DNA of 64,000 nucleotides, taken from assembly GCF_023195925.1 (NCBI RefSeq), contig NZ_JALPRE010000009.1:372001-436000 (forward strand), written 5' to 3'. Below, in pieces: positions 18,937 through 28,115 of the stretch. Source of the DNA: Aquimarina acroporae (GTDB lineage: Bacteria; Bacteroidota; Bacteroidia; Flavobacteriales; Flavobacteriaceae). Numbering within the stretch: the first letter of the stretch is position 1; every line of letters begins with the position of its first letter. Both the position numbers and the translations under genes were made by a program. The notes under the pieces were generated by a model, which ran no database searches, was not told the origin of the DNA, and saw only the letters and a list, made by a program, of their open reading frames with translations.

Positions 18937-18970
18937 TGAGTTTCGATAGGAGGTAGTAAAATGAAACTCA
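18937..18970 (+). promoter_or_regulatory. Hairpin exposing AGGAGG before a tiny ORF
   Basis: An 8-bp perfect inverted repeat (TGAGTTTC at 18937-18944 and its complement at 18963-18970) encloses an 18-nt loop. The loop contains AGGAGG (18949-18954), six bases before an ATG at 18961 that opens a 6-codon frame (MKLISY). A strong Shine-Dalgarno is unusual for this phylum. It lies about 65 bp upstream of a Crp/Fnr gene, so a leader-peptide or attenuator role is possible but unproven. Confidence 0.3.
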
Positions 18971-19034
18971 TATCATATTAATATGTATATTCAACTTATT
19001 ATTTTGAAGTGCCTCAGTAATTCAAAAAGACGAT

Positions 19035-19601
19035 ATGGAACGGATAAGAGCATATTTTCAGGAACTGGTAGAAATTGATGATCACGATTGGGATGTGTTT
19101 TCTTCTCAATTAGAAAAAACCGTTTATCCTAAAAAAACTGTGTTTCTTAAAAAAGGACAAATAGAAAATTATCTATCATTTATAGAAAAAGGATCTGTTC
19201 GTTTTTATATACCTGGAATTGAAAGAGATCTTACTTTTAGTTTTTGTTTTGAAAATGAATTTGTGAGCGCGTATGATTCTTTTTTAAACCAAACTCCCTG
19301 TACCTATCAACTAGAATCGTTAAGTGAAACTACGCTATGGAGGATTAGCCATCAAAGTCTACAAAAGGTATATCGTGAAACTGCTATCGGAAATACGATT
19401 GGAAGATTGGCTGCAGAAAATTTATATCTACTAAAATCAGAGAGAGAGCAATCGTTGTTAAACGAAACTGCAGAGGAACGATATTTATCGTTGTTTACCA
19501 AGCGCCCTAACCTGATTAGAGAAATTCCATTAAAATATATTGCTTCCTATATTGGTGTTACCCCTCAAGCTTTGAGTAGAATTAGAAAACGAATTTCTTA
19601 A
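19035..19601 (+). CDS. Crp/Fnr-family transcriptional regulator
   Basis: This 188-residue paralogue of the protein at 17278 has a cyclic-nucleotide-binding-like N-terminal barrel (about 25-115) and the C-terminal winged helix PLKYIASYIGVTPQALSRIRKRI. It precedes a DoxX-like membrane protein gene by 53 bp, a frequent pairing in Bacteroidota. The effector is unknown. Confidence 0.88.
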   Translation: MERIRAYFQELVEIDDHDWDVFSSQLEKTVYPKKTVFLKKGQIENYLSFIEKGSVRFYIPGIERDLTFSFCFENEFVSAYDSFLNQTPCTYQLESLSETTLWRISHQSLQKVYRETAIGNTIGRLAAENLYLLKSEREQSLLNETAEERYLSLFTKRPNLIREIPLKYIASYIGVTPQALSRIRKRIS

Positions 19602-19654
19602 CTTGGGTTCATTGACTTGTAGGCGAACTTTGTGCAATTTTGCTCTAAAAAAAG

Positions 19655-20110
19655 ATGAAACCATTAATTGTTTTAGTTTTAACCACAGTAATTGCACTTG
19701 CAATAATTAAACTCAATAAAGGAGTTTATGATTTTTCATTCGCTGCCAGAATAGGAATGTCGGTAATGTTATTATTTACAGCATTAGGGCACTTCATTTA
19801 TACAGAGGGAATGATGCTTATGATCCCCGAAAGTATACCCGGTAGGAAAGAATTGGTATATTTTACAGGGATTATTGAAGTCTTTGCAGCGGTAGGGTTG
19901 CACGTCGCTCAATTTCGCACATTAACCGCTTGGCTGTTGATAGCATTTTTTATATTAATGTTGCCTTCCAATATTTATGCGGCCATAGAGCGAGTAGATT
20001 ATCAAAAAGCAACGTACCACGGAAAAGGAATTACTTATTTATGGTTTCGAATTCCATTACAGGTATTGTTTATACTTTGGGTATATTTTAGTGCAATTCG
20101 GTTTAAGTGA
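19655..20110 (+). CDS. DoxX-like membrane protein
   Basis: The protein has 151 residues with an N-terminal helix and then four helices of DoxX type: FAARIGMSVMLLFTALGHFIYTEGM, then the MIPESIPGRKELVYFTGIIEVFAAVGL block, then LPSNIYAAI. DoxX-like proteins are small quinone- or oxidoreductase-associated membrane proteins of poorly defined role. The Crp/Fnr gene directly upstream probably controls it. Confidence 0.8.
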   Translation: MKPLIVLVLTTVIALAIIKLNKGVYDFSFAARIGMSVMLLFTALGHFIYTEGMMLMIPESIPGRKELVYFTGIIEVFAAVGLHVAQFRTLTAWLLIAFFILMLPSNIYAAIERVDYQKATYHGKGITYLWFRIPLQVLFILWVYFSAIRFK

Positions 20111-20186
20111 TTTTTGATAGGGAACCTTTGACTTTAGTTTAAAAAATAATAACTATTTTAGAATAAGATTATCAAAATTACATGGC

Positions 20187-20939
20187 TTGAGCACAATAGA
20201 AACTATAGATGAAGTTATTGATAAACTAGAAGATATTGTACAAAACTCTATGGTAAACAATGATCCTGCAGGATATTTTGCCTCTTTGTATCAAAAAGTT
20301 ACTATTCGTGTTAAAGAAGGAATACAAGAGGGGTTTTTTGATGATGGTCCAAGAATGGAAAAGCTAGATGTGATTTTTGCAAAACGTTATATTGATGCAT
20401 ATGAAGCCTACAAGGCCGATCAGCCTGTAACGATATCTTGGATTAGAGCGTTTGATTTAGCACAAAACTATTGGCCTATCGTTCTACAGCATTTGCTAAT
20501 TGGAATGAATGCACATATCAATCTTGATCTTGGTGTGGCTGCTGCAGAGATATCCAAAGGAAAAGAAATTGAAGAATTAAAAAATGATTTTGATCGCATT
20601 AACGGGGTGTTATCATCTTTGGTGCAAGAAGTCCAAAATGATCTTGCTTCTATCTGGCCTACCTTTCAAAAAATCGTGAAATGGGCAAAGGATGTAGATG
20701 ATTTTTTAATAGATTTTAGCATGGAATTAGCTAGGGATGGTGCCTGGGATTTTGCTGTTAAACTTAGTGAAACTCCAGAAGAAGAATTCCAAAATGCTAT
20801 AACTATAAGAGATCATAAGGTATCAAAGAAATCAGAAATAATATCTAATTCTGGATGGTTGACACGTATAATATTTGGAATAATAAGGTTATTCGAAATA
20901 GGAACAGTAGCACAAAAAATAAAAAAACTGCAAGATTAG
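20187..20939 (+). CDS. DUF5995 family protein
   Basis: The protein has 250 residues, mostly helical. The HLLIGMNAHINLDLGVAAAE segment (about 111-130) is the DUF5995 signature and, with its histidines, suggests a metal site. No ATG is available in frame near the start. The frame begins with TTG at 20187, while an ATG 5 nt upstream (20182) is out of frame and meets a stop after one more codon. Either TTG is used or a one-base slip occurred. Function unknown. Confidence 0.75.
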   Translation: MSTIETIDEVIDKLEDIVQNSMVNNDPAGYFASLYQKVTIRVKEGIQEGFFDDGPRMEKLDVIFAKRYIDAYEAYKADQPVTISWIRAFDLAQNYWPIVLQHLLIGMNAHINLDLGVAAAEISKGKEIEELKNDFDRINGVLSSLVQEVQNDLASIWPTFQKIVKWAKDVDDFLIDFSMELARDGAWDFAVKLSETPEEEFQNAITIRDHKVSKKSEIISNSGWLTRIIFGIIRLFEIGTVAQKIKKLQD

Positions 20940-21024
20940 TTATAGTTAGGGTATTAAATTTTCTCATTTTAACATAGGTGTTTTTAATACTGAAAGATGA
21001 TCTTTTGAATACCACAAAAACAAT

Positions 21025-21861
21025 ATGATGATGCTAAGACCATTTATTTTAATACTTCTAATTTTTGTGTTTTATCCTGACATTAATGGATATTCTCAAG
21101 ATTCAAACTTTCATGTATACTTATGTTTTGGACAATCGAATATGGAAGGTCAGGGAATTATAGCCCTAGAAGATAAAGAAGTCTCTGAGCGTTTTGTAGC
21201 TCTACAGACTTTAGATTGTCCAGAACAACATAAAACAAAAGGAGAGTGGTACAAAGCGATTCCGCCATTATGCCAATGTACTTCAGGTCTTTCTCCTGCC
21301 GATTATTTTGGAAGAACTATGGTAGCCAAGCTTCCCGATAGTATTAAAGTAGGTGTTATAAATGTAGCCATTGGGGGGTGTGATATTAGATTGTTTGATA
21401 AGGATATATTTAAGGATTATGATACAACCTACAAAGAAGATTGGTTTGTTAATAAAGTAGCAGCATATCAGGGGAATCCGTATCAGTATCTTATAAATTT
21501 AGCCAAGGAAGCTCAGAAAGATGGGGTGATCAAAGGAATCCTATTACATCAAGGAGAAACAAATACAGGTGATCCTGCATGGCCACAGTATGTGAAAAAA
21601 ATCTATGAAAATATGCTAGCCGATTTGTCACTTGATAAAAATGCTGTGCCTCTTTTGGCGGGAGAAGTAGTTGCGGTGAAAAACAGTTGTTGTAGTTCTA
21701 TGAATTCAATTATTAATACGCTACCTAATACAGTGCAAAATGCTCATATTATTTCTTCAAAAAATTGTACAGCACAAGACAATGCGCATTTTGATGCGGA
21801 AGGATATAGAGAAATGGGGAGAAGGTATGCAAATAAAATGCTTACCTTATTATCTAATTGA
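21025..21861 (+). CDS. Secreted carbohydrate O-acetylesterase (SASA/CE6-like)
   Basis: The protein has 278 residues with a signal peptide (about 1-24). SGNH-type blocks of the SASA/DUF303 family are all present: block I GQSNMEG (nucleophile Ser), NVAIGGCDI (Gly block), HQGETN, and the C-terminal catalytic DNAHFDAEGYREMGRRYA (Asp/His). It is expected to remove acetyl groups from sialic acid or hemicellulose. It has no binding module. A terminator follows at 21890. Confidence 0.88.
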   Translation: MMMLRPFILILLIFVFYPDINGYSQDSNFHVYLCFGQSNMEGQGIIALEDKEVSERFVALQTLDCPEQHKTKGEWYKAIPPLCQCTSGLSPADYFGRTMVAKLPDSIKVGVINVAIGGCDIRLFDKDIFKDYDTTYKEDWFVNKVAAYQGNPYQYLINLAKEAQKDGVIKGILLHQGETNTGDPAWPQYVKKIYENMLADLSLDKNAVPLLAGEVVAVKNSCCSSMNSIINTLPNTVQNAHIISSKNCTAQDNAHFDAEGYREMGRRYANKMLTLLSN

Positions 21862-21889
21862 AACAAAAACTTCCTTTAAATTCATGTGT

Positions 21890-21923
21890 CATCGTCTAAT
21901 CTTCTAAAGACGATGTAGTTTTT
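21890..21923 (+). terminator. Rho-independent terminator after the acetylesterase gene
   Basis: An 8-bp stem CATCGTCT/AGACGATG (21890-21897 with 21908-21915) with a 10-nt loop is followed by TAG and five T. Confidence 0.65.
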
Positions 21924-21944
21924 CAAAAAAACTTGATTTTTTTC

Positions 21945-21977
21945 TTGTTTCTAACGTAACGTCATAGCCTACCTTTG
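21945..21977 (+). promoter_or_regulatory. Candidate MerR-type promoter with stretched spacer
   Basis: TTG at 21945-21947 and a perfect -7 element TACCTTTG at 21970-21977 are separated by 22 bp, longer than the usual 19 or so. The spacer contains ACGTAACGT (21954-21962), a palindrome suited to a dimer. MerR-family activators typically act on over-long spacers, so autoregulation of the gene at 21995 is likely. Confidence 0.45.
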
Positions 21978-21994
21978 ACAAAAATTAATGAGTT

Positions 21995-22762
21995 ATGTCT
22001 AAATATTCGGTTAAAGAACTGGCAGAATTAGCAGGAGTTAGTGTTCGAACTTTACATCATTACGATCAAATCGATCTATTAAAACCGTCCTATCGAAGCG
22101 AAAAAGGATATCGGTTTTATGAACGAAAAGAGTTATTACTACTTCAGCAAATTCTTTTTTACAGAAAATTGGGGCTTACACTTGCAGACATTGATGCAAT
22201 TATTAATGATTCATCTTTCAATTTAATTAATGCTTTAGAATCTCATAAAAAGAACCTTAAAAAAGAGTTGGGAGATTTGAAAAGGCTAATCAAGACTATA
22301 AATAACACATTAAATGAACTTAAAAACAATGAAATTATGAAAGATCATGAAATTTATGAGGGATTTACGACTGATGAAATGAAATCTATTCGAGAAGAGG
22401 TAACAGACCGATGGGGAGAGGAACAACTTTTGGCTACAGAAGAGAGGATACGTAAAATGGGTAAAGAAGGTTGGGAGAATACCAAACAAAAAGGAGAAGA
22501 AATCAATAAACTACTTGCAGATGTAATGCACTTACCTCCTGAGCATATTAATGTTCAAAAGGCAATTCAATTGCATTTTACCTATATGAACTTGTTTTAT
22601 GAAGTTTCCAAAGAGAGGTATTCTGCACTAGGCAAGATGTATGTAGATGACAAAAGATTTACCGCAACTTATGATAAATATAGTTTAGGGCTTGCCAGTT
22701 TTATCAATGAAGCTATTCAGATTTTTTGCCAAAATAATTTGCAAGTGAATTCCAAATTGTAA
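21995..22762 (+). CDS. MerR-family regulator, TipA-like
   Basis: The protein has 255 residues. The N-terminal MerR winged helix (YSVKELAELAGVSVRTLHHYDQIDLL) is followed by a dimerisation coiled coil (about 75-115) and a C-terminal TipAS-like antibiotic-recognition domain (about 130-250, helical, with a conserved MGKEGWENTKQ region). TipAL-type proteins bind thiopeptides or other cyclic compounds and activate transcription. The ligand here is unknown. The gene has a promoter with a stretched spacer. Confidence 0.9.
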   Translation: MSKYSVKELAELAGVSVRTLHHYDQIDLLKPSYRSEKGYRFYERKELLLLQQILFYRKLGLTLADIDAIINDSSFNLINALESHKKNLKKELGDLKRLIKTINNTLNELKNNEIMKDHEIYEGFTTDEMKSIREEVTDRWGEEQLLATEERIRKMGKEGWENTKQKGEEINKLLADVMHLPPEHINVQKAIQLHFTYMNLFYEVSKERYSALGKMYVDDKRFTATYDKYSLGLASFINEAIQIFCQNNLQVNSKL

Positions 22763-22823
22763 GAAAAGGTTTTAACGATTCCTTTCTTACCGATGTTTAT
22801 TATAATCTAACAAGGACAAACTT

Positions 22824-22867
22824 CATATCCCACCTTTTATAAGATATCTTATAAAAGGTGGGATATG
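22824..22867. repeat. Perfect 44-bp palindrome between convergent genes
   Basis: The two 22-nt halves (22824-22845 and 22846-22867) are exact reverse complements with GATATC at the centre and no spacer. It lies between the 3' ends of the MerR gene and the M28 peptidase gene and could act as a bidirectional terminator or processing hairpin. Neither side has the usual T-run. Confidence 0.8.
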
Positions 22868-22879
22868 AGAGTTAATTAA

Positions 22880-24217
22880 TTATCTAAAAGTTTTAGATGG
22901 GAAAACTACCGGGCTTTCGAAACCATTTTTTCCGACTGTGCTTATGCCAAATAAATAGTTGTCTATAACAATACCTTCAAGTACAAAATTATTTACGTCT
23001 CCAACAAAACGACTATAGTCCCAAGTTGGAGATGTTGTATCGCGCCAATAAATTTTATATCCTTTTATATTGGGATCGTTTAATTTTTTCCATTTAAATT
23101 TTACCGATGGTTCTACAATTCCACCAATTTCTAATTCGTTAACAGCAGAAGGGGCCCAAGCTATACTTGCCAAATTTATGGCATTTACGGCCGTAAGCTT
23201 GGCTGCGTATTCAAAGTTTACATGTTCTACAACATCTCCATATTTAATCCCGTTTTCTTCTCTAATATCTTGATGTTGTTGTGTGTAGTTTTCATGGGCT
23301 TCCATGATACGAATTCCGGCAAACCCAACATCATTAAATGGTCTATGATGCCCCCCGCGTCCAAATCGATCAAGTCGGTAAACCAACATAGGGTTCATTT
23401 CCGGCATATATGTCTTTACTGTGTTATGCACATATCTCGCTAGTTGTCTTGAAATACCATCTACTTCGCCACCATAAAAACGTTTCGATCTGCGCTGCTG
23501 TTCTGTTTCTGTAGGAGGGACAGGTTCAGAGAAAATCCTAAAGGTTCTGTTGTCAATTACTCCATCAACACCTTTTATGTTTCCTATCATATCATTATTC
23601 ATAACTCCCATGATTTTCCATTCATTATCTTTTGCATATTTGGCTAAACCTTGCCCTCCAAATAATCCCTGCTCTTCACCAGAAAGTCCAACATATATGA
23701 TGCTATTCTCAAATTTATAGTTAGATAGTACTCTTGCTGCTTCGAGAGCTCCAGCCATACCTGTAGCATTATCATTGGCTCCAGGGGCATCGTTTGTATA
23801 ATCGTTAGGGTCAGAGATACGAGAATCTATATCTCCACTCATAACGATAAAACGATCGGGATTTTTTGTACCTCTCTGAATCGCCACGACATTTACTACC
23901 CAAACATCTTTTGTGATTCTTTGATTGGCTCCTTTTTTTACCAAATCTTTCTGATAAAATACCTCAAGACAATTTCCACAGTTCTTAGAGATTTTTTCGA
24001 ATTCAGATTTTATCCATCTTCTAGCTGCTCCAATACCACGAGTTTCAGAAACGGTATCACTTAGGGTGTGGCGAGTTCCAAAACCAGCAAGTATTTTGAT
24101 ATCTGTTTCTATTCTTTCAGCAGAAACATTATTGATAATATCATATATTTTTTGGTCGGTTTGAGCAGTTGTAAATAAGGTGAATAAAAGTAAAACAGAA
24201 GTAATATATATTTTCAT
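22880..24217 (-). CDS. Secreted M28-family metallopeptidase with FnIII-like tail
   Basis: The protein has 445 residues with a signal peptide (1-18, ending TTAQ). The zinc aminopeptidase core shows SGDIDS, the metal-ligand segment DAPGANDNATGMAGALEAARVL (Asp bridging the zincs), the GEEQGLFGG catalytic block and later HHRPFNDVGFAGIR. The last 80 residues (KFKWKKLNDPNIKGYKIYWRD on) look like a fibronectin-III module. It probably digests peptides in the periplasm or outside the cell. There is no T9SS sorting domain. Confidence 0.9.
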   Translation of the reverse strand: MKIYITSVLLLFTLFTTAQTDQKIYDIINNVSAERIETDIKILAGFGTRHTLSDTVSETRGIGAARRWIKSEFEKISKNCGNCLEVFYQKDLVKKGANQRITKDVWVVNVVAIQRGTKNPDRFIVMSGDIDSRISDPNDYTNDAPGANDNATGMAGALEAARVLSNYKFENSIIYVGLSGEEQGLFGGQGLAKYAKDNEWKIMGVMNNDMIGNIKGVDGVIDNRTFRIFSEPVPPTETEQQRRSKRFYGGEVDGISRQLARYVHNTVKTYMPEMNPMLVYRLDRFGRGGHHRPFNDVGFAGIRIMEAHENYTQQHQDIREENGIKYGDVVEHVNFEYAAKLTAVNAINLASIAWAPSAVNELEIGGIVEPSVKFKWKKLNDPNIKGYKIYWRDTTSPTWDYSRFVGDVNNFVLEGIVIDNYLFGISTVGKNGFESPVVFPSKTFR

Positions 24218-24603
24218 TTTCGCAATTTTGATCGCCTAATTTAATTAAAAGCACCAATGAATGATTACCTATTAACAAATTTATAAGAGATGTTGTACTA
24301 TAATGCCAACTGATTTTATGGTCATTTTAAGTTACAGGGGATTAATTTATTCGATCTGTAAAAGTTCTCAAAAAAGTTGTTTTTAAAATTTGAATTTGAC
24401 AAAGAGGACTTCGAATCGTTGAAAAATAGACAAACTTATCAACACGAAAACGTTTTAGTATTTTTCTTTGAAACGAAATCTGAATATTTCCCTCTATCTT
24501 TCTTAGGTATTGGAGTTTCTGTTTTACAGAAGAAGCACATTTTGATCCATCAATGCTTTGATTGGTCTTATTAATATTTGGGGGATTTATGATTTTTACT
24601 AAA
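24218..24603. other. Divergent intergenic region, 386 bp, with a 25-bp element
   Basis: The region lies between the divergent M28 peptidase and TonB-operon genes. A 65-codon open frame (24377-24574) has no signal, domain or conserved look and is not called. Positions 24436-24460 hold a 25-bp element that recurs, inverted and with one mismatch, at 43124-43148. Confidence 0.5.
24436..24460 (+). repeat. 25-bp dispersed element, copy A
   Basis: It begins TTATCAACACGAAAACGTT and ends TAGTA. It matches copy B at 24 of 25 positions. The first nine bases are one step from a DnaA box (TTATCCACA), and the centre AAAACGTTTT is palindromic. Confidence 0.55.
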
Positions 24604-25344
24604 ATGAAAAAGGGAATTTTATTATTCCTTTTATGGCCATTTGCTTTTTATAGTCAAGCTGATCACGCTGAAGCGCAGTTTTATAATTGGTTTGATAATC
24701 TTATTGGTATCAAGCACACCAATTTATTCAATGGAAGACAATACATAGATACCGATGTAAATAAAATTTTTGAGCAAAGACATGCCTTTTTTCTTTCAGA
24801 AAAAGCTCAAATAGGGACAATACTATATAGTGGTCAAACATATTTCGATATTCCCATGAAATATAATCTAGAAACCGATCATGTTATAGTTTCTTTGAAA
24901 TCTAACAATACTACTTCTTTACTAGAGCTCATAAATGATAACATAAAGAGCTTTTCTATCAAAGGATTTCGATTTGAAAAATTAGATACTACACATATAG
25001 ATCAAAGTACAATAAAAGGATTTTATGAGGTTATGCTTACCCAACCTGAGTTCTCTTTGTACAAGAAGAATAGAAAGAATAGAAAAGAACGGTTTGAAGA
25101 TCTGGGTAGAAGCAAAATCTATTATGAGTTCATAGCAGATAATTCCTATGTGTTGTTTTATCAAAATACATATAGAGATATAGCTTCAAGAAATGATATC
25201 TTAAACATCTTTCCTAAAAAACAAAAAGAGATAAAGTTGTTTTTCAAAGAGAATAAATCTCAACGAAAGACAGATTATGACACTTTCTTAAAGGAATTGT
25301 TTAGCCGCATTATACATGATAGCAACTCAGAAAAAAACTTGTAA
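24604..25344 (+). CDS. Secreted protein at head of TonB-receptor operon, unknown function
   Basis: The protein has 246 residues with a signal peptide MKKGILLFLLWPFAFYSQ; the start at 24604 is chosen for this reason. The mature part is mixed alpha/beta with a very basic segment (KKNRKNRKERF). I do not recognise a family. Its stop is one base before the ATG of the TonB receptor, and it opens a four-gene operon, so it probably assists the receptor system in the periplasm. Confidence 0.7.
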   Translation: MKKGILLFLLWPFAFYSQADHAEAQFYNWFDNLIGIKHTNLFNGRQYIDTDVNKIFEQRHAFFLSEKAQIGTILYSGQTYFDIPMKYNLETDHVIVSLKSNNTTSLLELINDNIKSFSIKGFRFEKLDTTHIDQSTIKGFYEVMLTQPEFSLYKKNRKNRKERFEDLGRSKIYYEFIADNSYVLFYQNTYRDIASRNDILNIFPKKQKEIKLFFKENKSQRKTDYDTFLKELFSRIIHDSNSEKNL

Positions 25345-25345
25345 C

Positions 25346-28111
25346 ATGATAAAAAGGCTTTTGGTTGTTATTGTTTTATGTAGCTATAGTTCCTGGGCTC
25401 AAGATGAGAACAAGGGGATATCTATTTCTTATGAAAATTCAGATTTACGTTCGGTAGTATTACAAATAGAAGCCCTGGCGGATTATAAATTTTACTTTCA
25501 GGAATCCTGGATAACCGAATATGATAATCTAACAGGAAGTTATACCAATGTAACTATCGAAGATTTGCTCAATGATATTTTTGTCAAAACTTCTTTAAAT
25601 TATATTATTCTGGAAGATAAGAGTATCATTTTGACCAAAAACAATCGTATTTATGAAGATTTACCTAGTGGTTTCTTTGGGAATCTTGAAAATAAACAAC
25701 CATCAAACTCTAAAAACAATACTAGTCATTCACCAATTTTCGAAAAACCATTCAAAAATTCTCGAACTCAAAATATTGAATTGATAAAAATTGGTAAGGC
25801 AGTAAAAGAAAGTAGTACTCAAACTTTTACTTTATCAGGCTATATAAAACATCGTAGAACAGGTAAAGGAGTGCCAGATGCTTTGTTGATCGTAGACAAT
25901 AGGAATATAGGGGTGCGAACAGATAATAATGGGTTTTACCAAGTATCACTCAGACAAGGAGCACATCTTTTAGAAATAGATGCGCTGGGCATGGAGCGTA
26001 TTCAAAAAAGGGTAGTTGTTTACAACACAGGTAGTTTGAATTTAAACATTGGAGAAAAAGTAGAACAACTAGAAGAGGTAGTATTAGAATCGGGTAGTTC
26101 AGGAACCGTAAAAGATGTGGTTACAAAGACAGAAATTGATATTAAGGAATCTAAAAATATACCTCTGGCACTGGGAGAGAGAGATGTGCTTAAAGTGGCA
26201 ACAACCTTGCCCGGAATTACAACTGCAGGAGAAGGGGCAGTAGGGTATAATGTAAGAGGAGGTAAATCTGATCAAAATCTAATTTTATTGGATGATGCCG
26301 TAATTTATAATCCACAACATTTCTTTGGTATTTTCTCAGCATTGAATCCTTTTGTATTGGGTGAAGCAAATATTTACAAAAGCAGTATTCCGGTAGAATA
26401 TGGAGGCAGATTGTCTTCGGTGTTTGATTTAAAAACCAAAGATGCAAATACCAATAAACTTGCTGTAGAAGGAGCTATTGGTCCTGTAACAGGAAATTTA
26501 TTAGTCGAAACCCCAATAATTAAAGAGAAATCAGGGTTGTTGATCGGAGGAAGAGGAGCCTACGCCAATTGGATTTTAAAATCATTGGATGAAGAATCCT
26601 TAAAAAACAGCGAAGCTTCATTCTATGATGCAATTGCAAAATATAATCATCAAATCACCGAAAATGCTAAAATAGAAGCAACGGCATATTGGAGTAGAGA
26701 TGATTTTAGTATCACTTCAGATTCGCTTTATGTATATGGTAATAGAGCCTTGTCATTGAGATGGGATCAAAAAATTAATGAGAAAAATTCAGGAAATCTT
26801 GTACTTTCCAATAGTGAATATAGATTTGATATAGAATTTGATGGAGATAACGACGATGATTTTGAATTGGGGTATAGAATTAATGAAACAGAATTAAAAT
26901 TACAATTCAAGTATCTATATAATGATCGTATACAATTTGATTATGGAGTTGCGAGTAAATTATATAATGTTCAGCCAGGGAGTATTACGCCAAAAGGTTC
27001 TGAGTCTATAGTTGAACCCCTCGAAATAGAAAAAGAAAAAGGCTTAGAGTCTGCAGCTTTTATAGGCGCCAAAATCGACCTTTTTAAAAACTTTACGCTC
27101 GATGCGGGTATAAGATATTCGATTTATAATGCTTTAGGGCCCGGTACACAAAATGTGTTTCAGGAAGATGTTCCGAAAGATGAGAGTACGATAATAGAAC
27201 AGGTAAGTTTTGGGAAAAATGAAGTTATAGAAACCTATACAGGTCCCGAAGTTAGACTATCTGGGAGATACTTATTAGACGAAGAGTTTTCTGTAAAAGC
27301 ATCTTATAACAAAACCTATCAGTACATTCATACGTTGTCAAATAATACCACGGTATCCCCAATTGATACTTGGAAACTTTCTGATCTTAATATAGAACCC
27401 CAAAGTTCGCAGCAATATGCAGTTGGACTCTATAAAAACTTTATGAGTAATACTTATGAAATGAGTCTTGAAGGTTTTTATAAAACTTCAGACAATATCC
27501 TTGATTTTAAAACAGGAGCCGAGGTATTGCTCAACGAAAATATAGAGACCGAAGTTTTACAAGGAAAAGGGAAGGCATATGGAGTAGAGTTTTTACTTAA
27601 AAAACAAAAAGGGAAGTTATACGGATGGTTAGGGTATACCTATTCGCGCTCATTCATACAACTAGATAGTCCGTTCAATGAAGAACGTGTAAATAATGGA
27701 GATTTCTTTCCTTCAAATTTTGATAAACCTCATGACTTTAGTTTAGTTGCTAATTATCGGTTTACCGAACGATTTAGTTTGGCAACCAATTTTGTTTATC
27801 AAACAGGTAGGCCTGTTACTTTTCCTGTAGGAAGTTTTAGTTTCGATGGTGCAGATTTTACCGTATTCAGTGATCGTAATAAATTTAGAATTCCAGATTT
27901 TTTCAGGTTAGATCTAGGGCTAAATATCGAAGGAAACCATAAAAAGAAAAAGTTAGCACATGGTTTTTGGACGATATCAGTCTATAATGTGCTGGGACGC
28001 AATAATCCTTTGTCAGTATTTTTTGTTACCGAAGATGGTGAAGTAAAAGCATTGCAAAGTTCGGTATTCTCTATTCCAGTGCCTTCTATAACGTATAATT
28101 TTAAATTTTGA
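25346..28111 (+). CDS. STN-domain TonB-dependent outer-membrane receptor
   Basis: The protein has 921 residues with a signal peptide (1-19), an STN/secretin-like domain (about 24-100, signalling domain seen in receptors that talk to anti-sigma factors), a carboxypeptidase-regulatory-like beta-sandwich (about 160-245), a plug (about 250-370, with VGYNVRGGKSDQNLILLDD and PVEYGGRLSS) and a TonB beta-barrel to the end. It is shorter than SusC proteins and is followed not by SusD but by DUF4249, so it belongs to the DUF4249-linked receptor group. Substrate unknown. Confidence 0.9.
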   Translation: MIKRLLVVIVLCSYSSWAQDENKGISISYENSDLRSVVLQIEALADYKFYFQESWITEYDNLTGSYTNVTIEDLLNDIFVKTSLNYIILEDKSIILTKNNRIYEDLPSGFFGNLENKQPSNSKNNTSHSPIFEKPFKNSRTQNIELIKIGKAVKESSTQTFTLSGYIKHRRTGKGVPDALLIVDNRNIGVRTDNNGFYQVSLRQGAHLLEIDALGMERIQKRVVVYNTGSLNLNIGEKVEQLEEVVLESGSSGTVKDVVTKTEIDIKESKNIPLALGERDVLKVATTLPGITTAGEGAVGYNVRGGKSDQNLILLDDAVIYNPQHFFGIFSALNPFVLGEANIYKSSIPVEYGGRLSSVFDLKTKDANTNKLAVEGAIGPVTGNLLVETPIIKEKSGLLIGGRGAYANWILKSLDEESLKNSEASFYDAIAKYNHQITENAKIEATAYWSRDDFSITSDSLYVYGNRALSLRWDQKINEKNSGNLVLSNSEYRFDIEFDGDNDDDFELGYRINETELKLQFKYLYNDRIQFDYGVASKLYNVQPGSITPKGSESIVEPLEIEKEKGLESAAFIGAKIDLFKNFTLDAGIRYSIYNALGPGTQNVFQEDVPKDESTIIEQVSFGKNEVIETYTGPEVRLSGRYLLDEEFSVKASYNKTYQYIHTLSNNTTVSPIDTWKLSDLNIEPQSSQQYAVGLYKNFMSNTYEMSLEGFYKTSDNILDFKTGAEVLLNENIETEVLQGKGKAYGVEFLLKKQKGKLYGWLGYTYSRSFIQLDSPFNEERVNNGDFFPSNFDKPHDFSLVANYRFTERFSLATNFVYQTGRPVTFPVGSFSFDGADFTVFSDRNKFRIPDFFRLDLGLNIEGNHKKKKLAHGFWTISVYNVLGRNNPLSVFFVTEDGEVKALQSSVFSIPVPSITYNFKF

Positions 28112-28115
28112 GTTC

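Noticed and set aside
24436-24460. Replication origin suggested by TTATCAACA
   Set aside because: A single DnaA-box-like site per region with no cluster, no dnaA, dnaN or gidA nearby and no clear skew signal.
24377-24574. 65-codon open frame upstream of the TonB operon
   Set aside because: No signal peptide or domain, it covers the dispersed 25-bp element, and its end overlaps the open region before the true gene start at 24604.
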